A stretch of 7,362 bases of DNA from assembly GCA_937898205.1 (NCBI GenBank), contig CALEJC010000210.1, positions 1 through 7,362 of the forward strand. The letters run 5' to 3'. The position numbers and the translations under genes were made by a program. Position 1 is the stretch's first letter; each line of letters opens with the position of its first letter. The notes under the pieces are model-generated. The model searched no databases, was not told the origin of the DNA, and saw only the letters and a program-made list of their open reading frames with translations. Below are positions 6,737 to 7,362 of this stretch, one piece after another. Origin of the DNA: an uncultured Bacteroidales bacterium. GTDB taxonomy: Bacteria; Bacteroidota; Bacteroidia; Bacteroidales; UBA932.

Positions 6737-7362
6737 TTAGAGTTCTTTTTCAATCTGTTCGAGGCTCTTGCCTTTGGTTTCAGGAAGTCTTCTCAGGAAG
6801 AAGATAAGACCGATCAGGCAGATGCCCGAGTAGATCCAGAATGTCCCGCTTGTGCCAAGGCTGGCATTGAGCGAAGGGAAACTGAATGTGAGTGTTGTGC
6901 AACCGGTCCAAAGAGCAAACGTACATGTCGCCATGGCCACGCCACGCACCCTGTTTGGGAAGATTTCTGCAAGGAGCACCCATGTCACAGGGCCCAGAGA
7001 CATCGCGTAGCACGCAATCGCGGCGACAACAAGCACAATCATGAAGAAGCCAGTGATATGGAAATGGTAGCAGATGCCGAGGATCAGATAGATGACGCCA
7101 AGTCCGGCAGCGCCAAAGAGCATCAGCGAGCGCCTGCCCCAACGGTCCACCACATAAAGGGCGACGATGGTAAATACGACATTAGCAATGCCTGTAATCA
7201 CAATATTGAAGAGCACATCTCCCACGCTATATCCTGCAGCAGAGAAGATCTCCTGAGCATAATTGAATATCACATTGGTACCGCACCACTGCTGGAACAC
7301 GGCGATAAAGACGCCAAGCAGCAGCACGCGCGCATATTTCTTTGAGAAGAGTGCCTTCAATC
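6737..7362 (-). CDS. Sugar porter MFS transporter (XylE/GLUT-like), C-terminal half, runs off right edge
   Basis: Proton-coupled sugar importer of the inner membrane. About 208 residues are present, covering the last six helices (TM7-TM12) and ending in a stop at 6737-6739; the true start is beyond the window. Numbering from the TTG codon at 7360, sugar-porter signatures appear in order: QQWCGTNVIFNYA (23-35; QQ and N correspond to the sugar-contacting residues of XylE TM7), DRWGRR (72-77) in the TM8-TM9 loop, PVTWVLLAEIFPNRVRG (124-140; the TM10 tryptophan/EIFP signature), and PETKG (193-197) after TM12. Hydrophobic spans lie near 12-32, 48-70, 78-97, 103-125, 139-161 and 173-190. The DUF5107 gene starts 12 bp later on the same strand, so both are probably transcribed from a promoter to the right of the window. 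Xylose, arabinose, galactose or glucose could be the substrate; the sequence does not decide. Confidence 0.94.
   Translation of the reverse strand, partial: LKALFSKKYARVLLLGVFIAVFQQWCGTNVIFNYAQEIFSAAGYSVGDVLFNIVITGIANVVFTIVALYVVDRWGRRSLMLFGAAGLGVIYLILGICYHFHITGFFMIVLVVAAIACYAMSLGPVTWVLLAEIFPNRVRGVAMATCTFALWTGCTTLTFSFPSLNASLGTSGTFWIYSGICLIGLIFFLRRLPETKGKSLEQIEKEL

Noticed and set aside
6086..7345. Long plus-strand open frame (419 codons) spanning the operon junction
   Set aside because: It is antisense to both the transporter and DUF5107 genes, has low-complexity His/Cys/Glu-rich translation, and no recognisable motif.

Overview
The window looks like a chromosomal stretch of a gut-type Bacteroidota, probably order Bacteroidales. 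The evidence is: a Bacteroides-style promoter (TAnnTTTG with a TTG element 19 bp upstream) before the umuD-like gene; starts without Shine-Dalgarno sequences; and carbohydrate-use proteins typical of that group (a secreted LacZ-type GH2 enzyme, a DUF5107-TPR protein and a sugar-porter MFS protein). I cannot place it to genus.

Layout, left to right. Bases 1-1100 (minus) hold the N-terminal 366 residues of a secreted GH2 beta-galactosidase-like enzyme that runs off the left edge. Bases 1101-1177 are a divergent intergenic region with a good promoter for the next two genes. Bases 1178-1576 and 1580-2845 (plus) are an intact umuD-umuC pair: a self-cleaving S24 accessory protein and a Y-family translesion polymerase, 3 bp apart. 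Bases 2847-2982 are a compact, GC-rich, highly folded inverted-repeat element starting directly after the umuC stop. Bases 3115-3369 are a truncated remnant of a DUF2075-type protein, cut just before the second half of its putative nuclease motif. Bases 3370-3550 are gene-free and contain two strong hairpins built on the same 12-base motif. Bases 3551-6724 (minus) encode a 1057-residue cytoplasmic DUF5107 protein with a TPR tail. Bases 6737-7362 (minus) are the C-terminal half of a sugar/proton symporter, 12 bp upstream of the DUF5107 gene and in the same operon.

The three carbohydrate genes all point to the minus strand, while everything between the GH2 and DUF5107 genes (umuDC and the gene remnant) points to the plus strand and is followed by structured repeats. 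A plausible reading is that an SOS/mutagenesis cassette and degraded accessory DNA sit inside a sugar-use locus. The transporter would import a sugar, DUF5107-TPR would act on it or a derivative in the cytoplasm, and the GH2 enzyme would release galactose or a similar residue outside the cytoplasm. umuDC would give damage-induced mutagenic bypass synthesis. I found no complete new defence or mobile system. The most unusual material is the two structured non-coding segments (2847-2982 and 3404-3525) and the broken gene between them.
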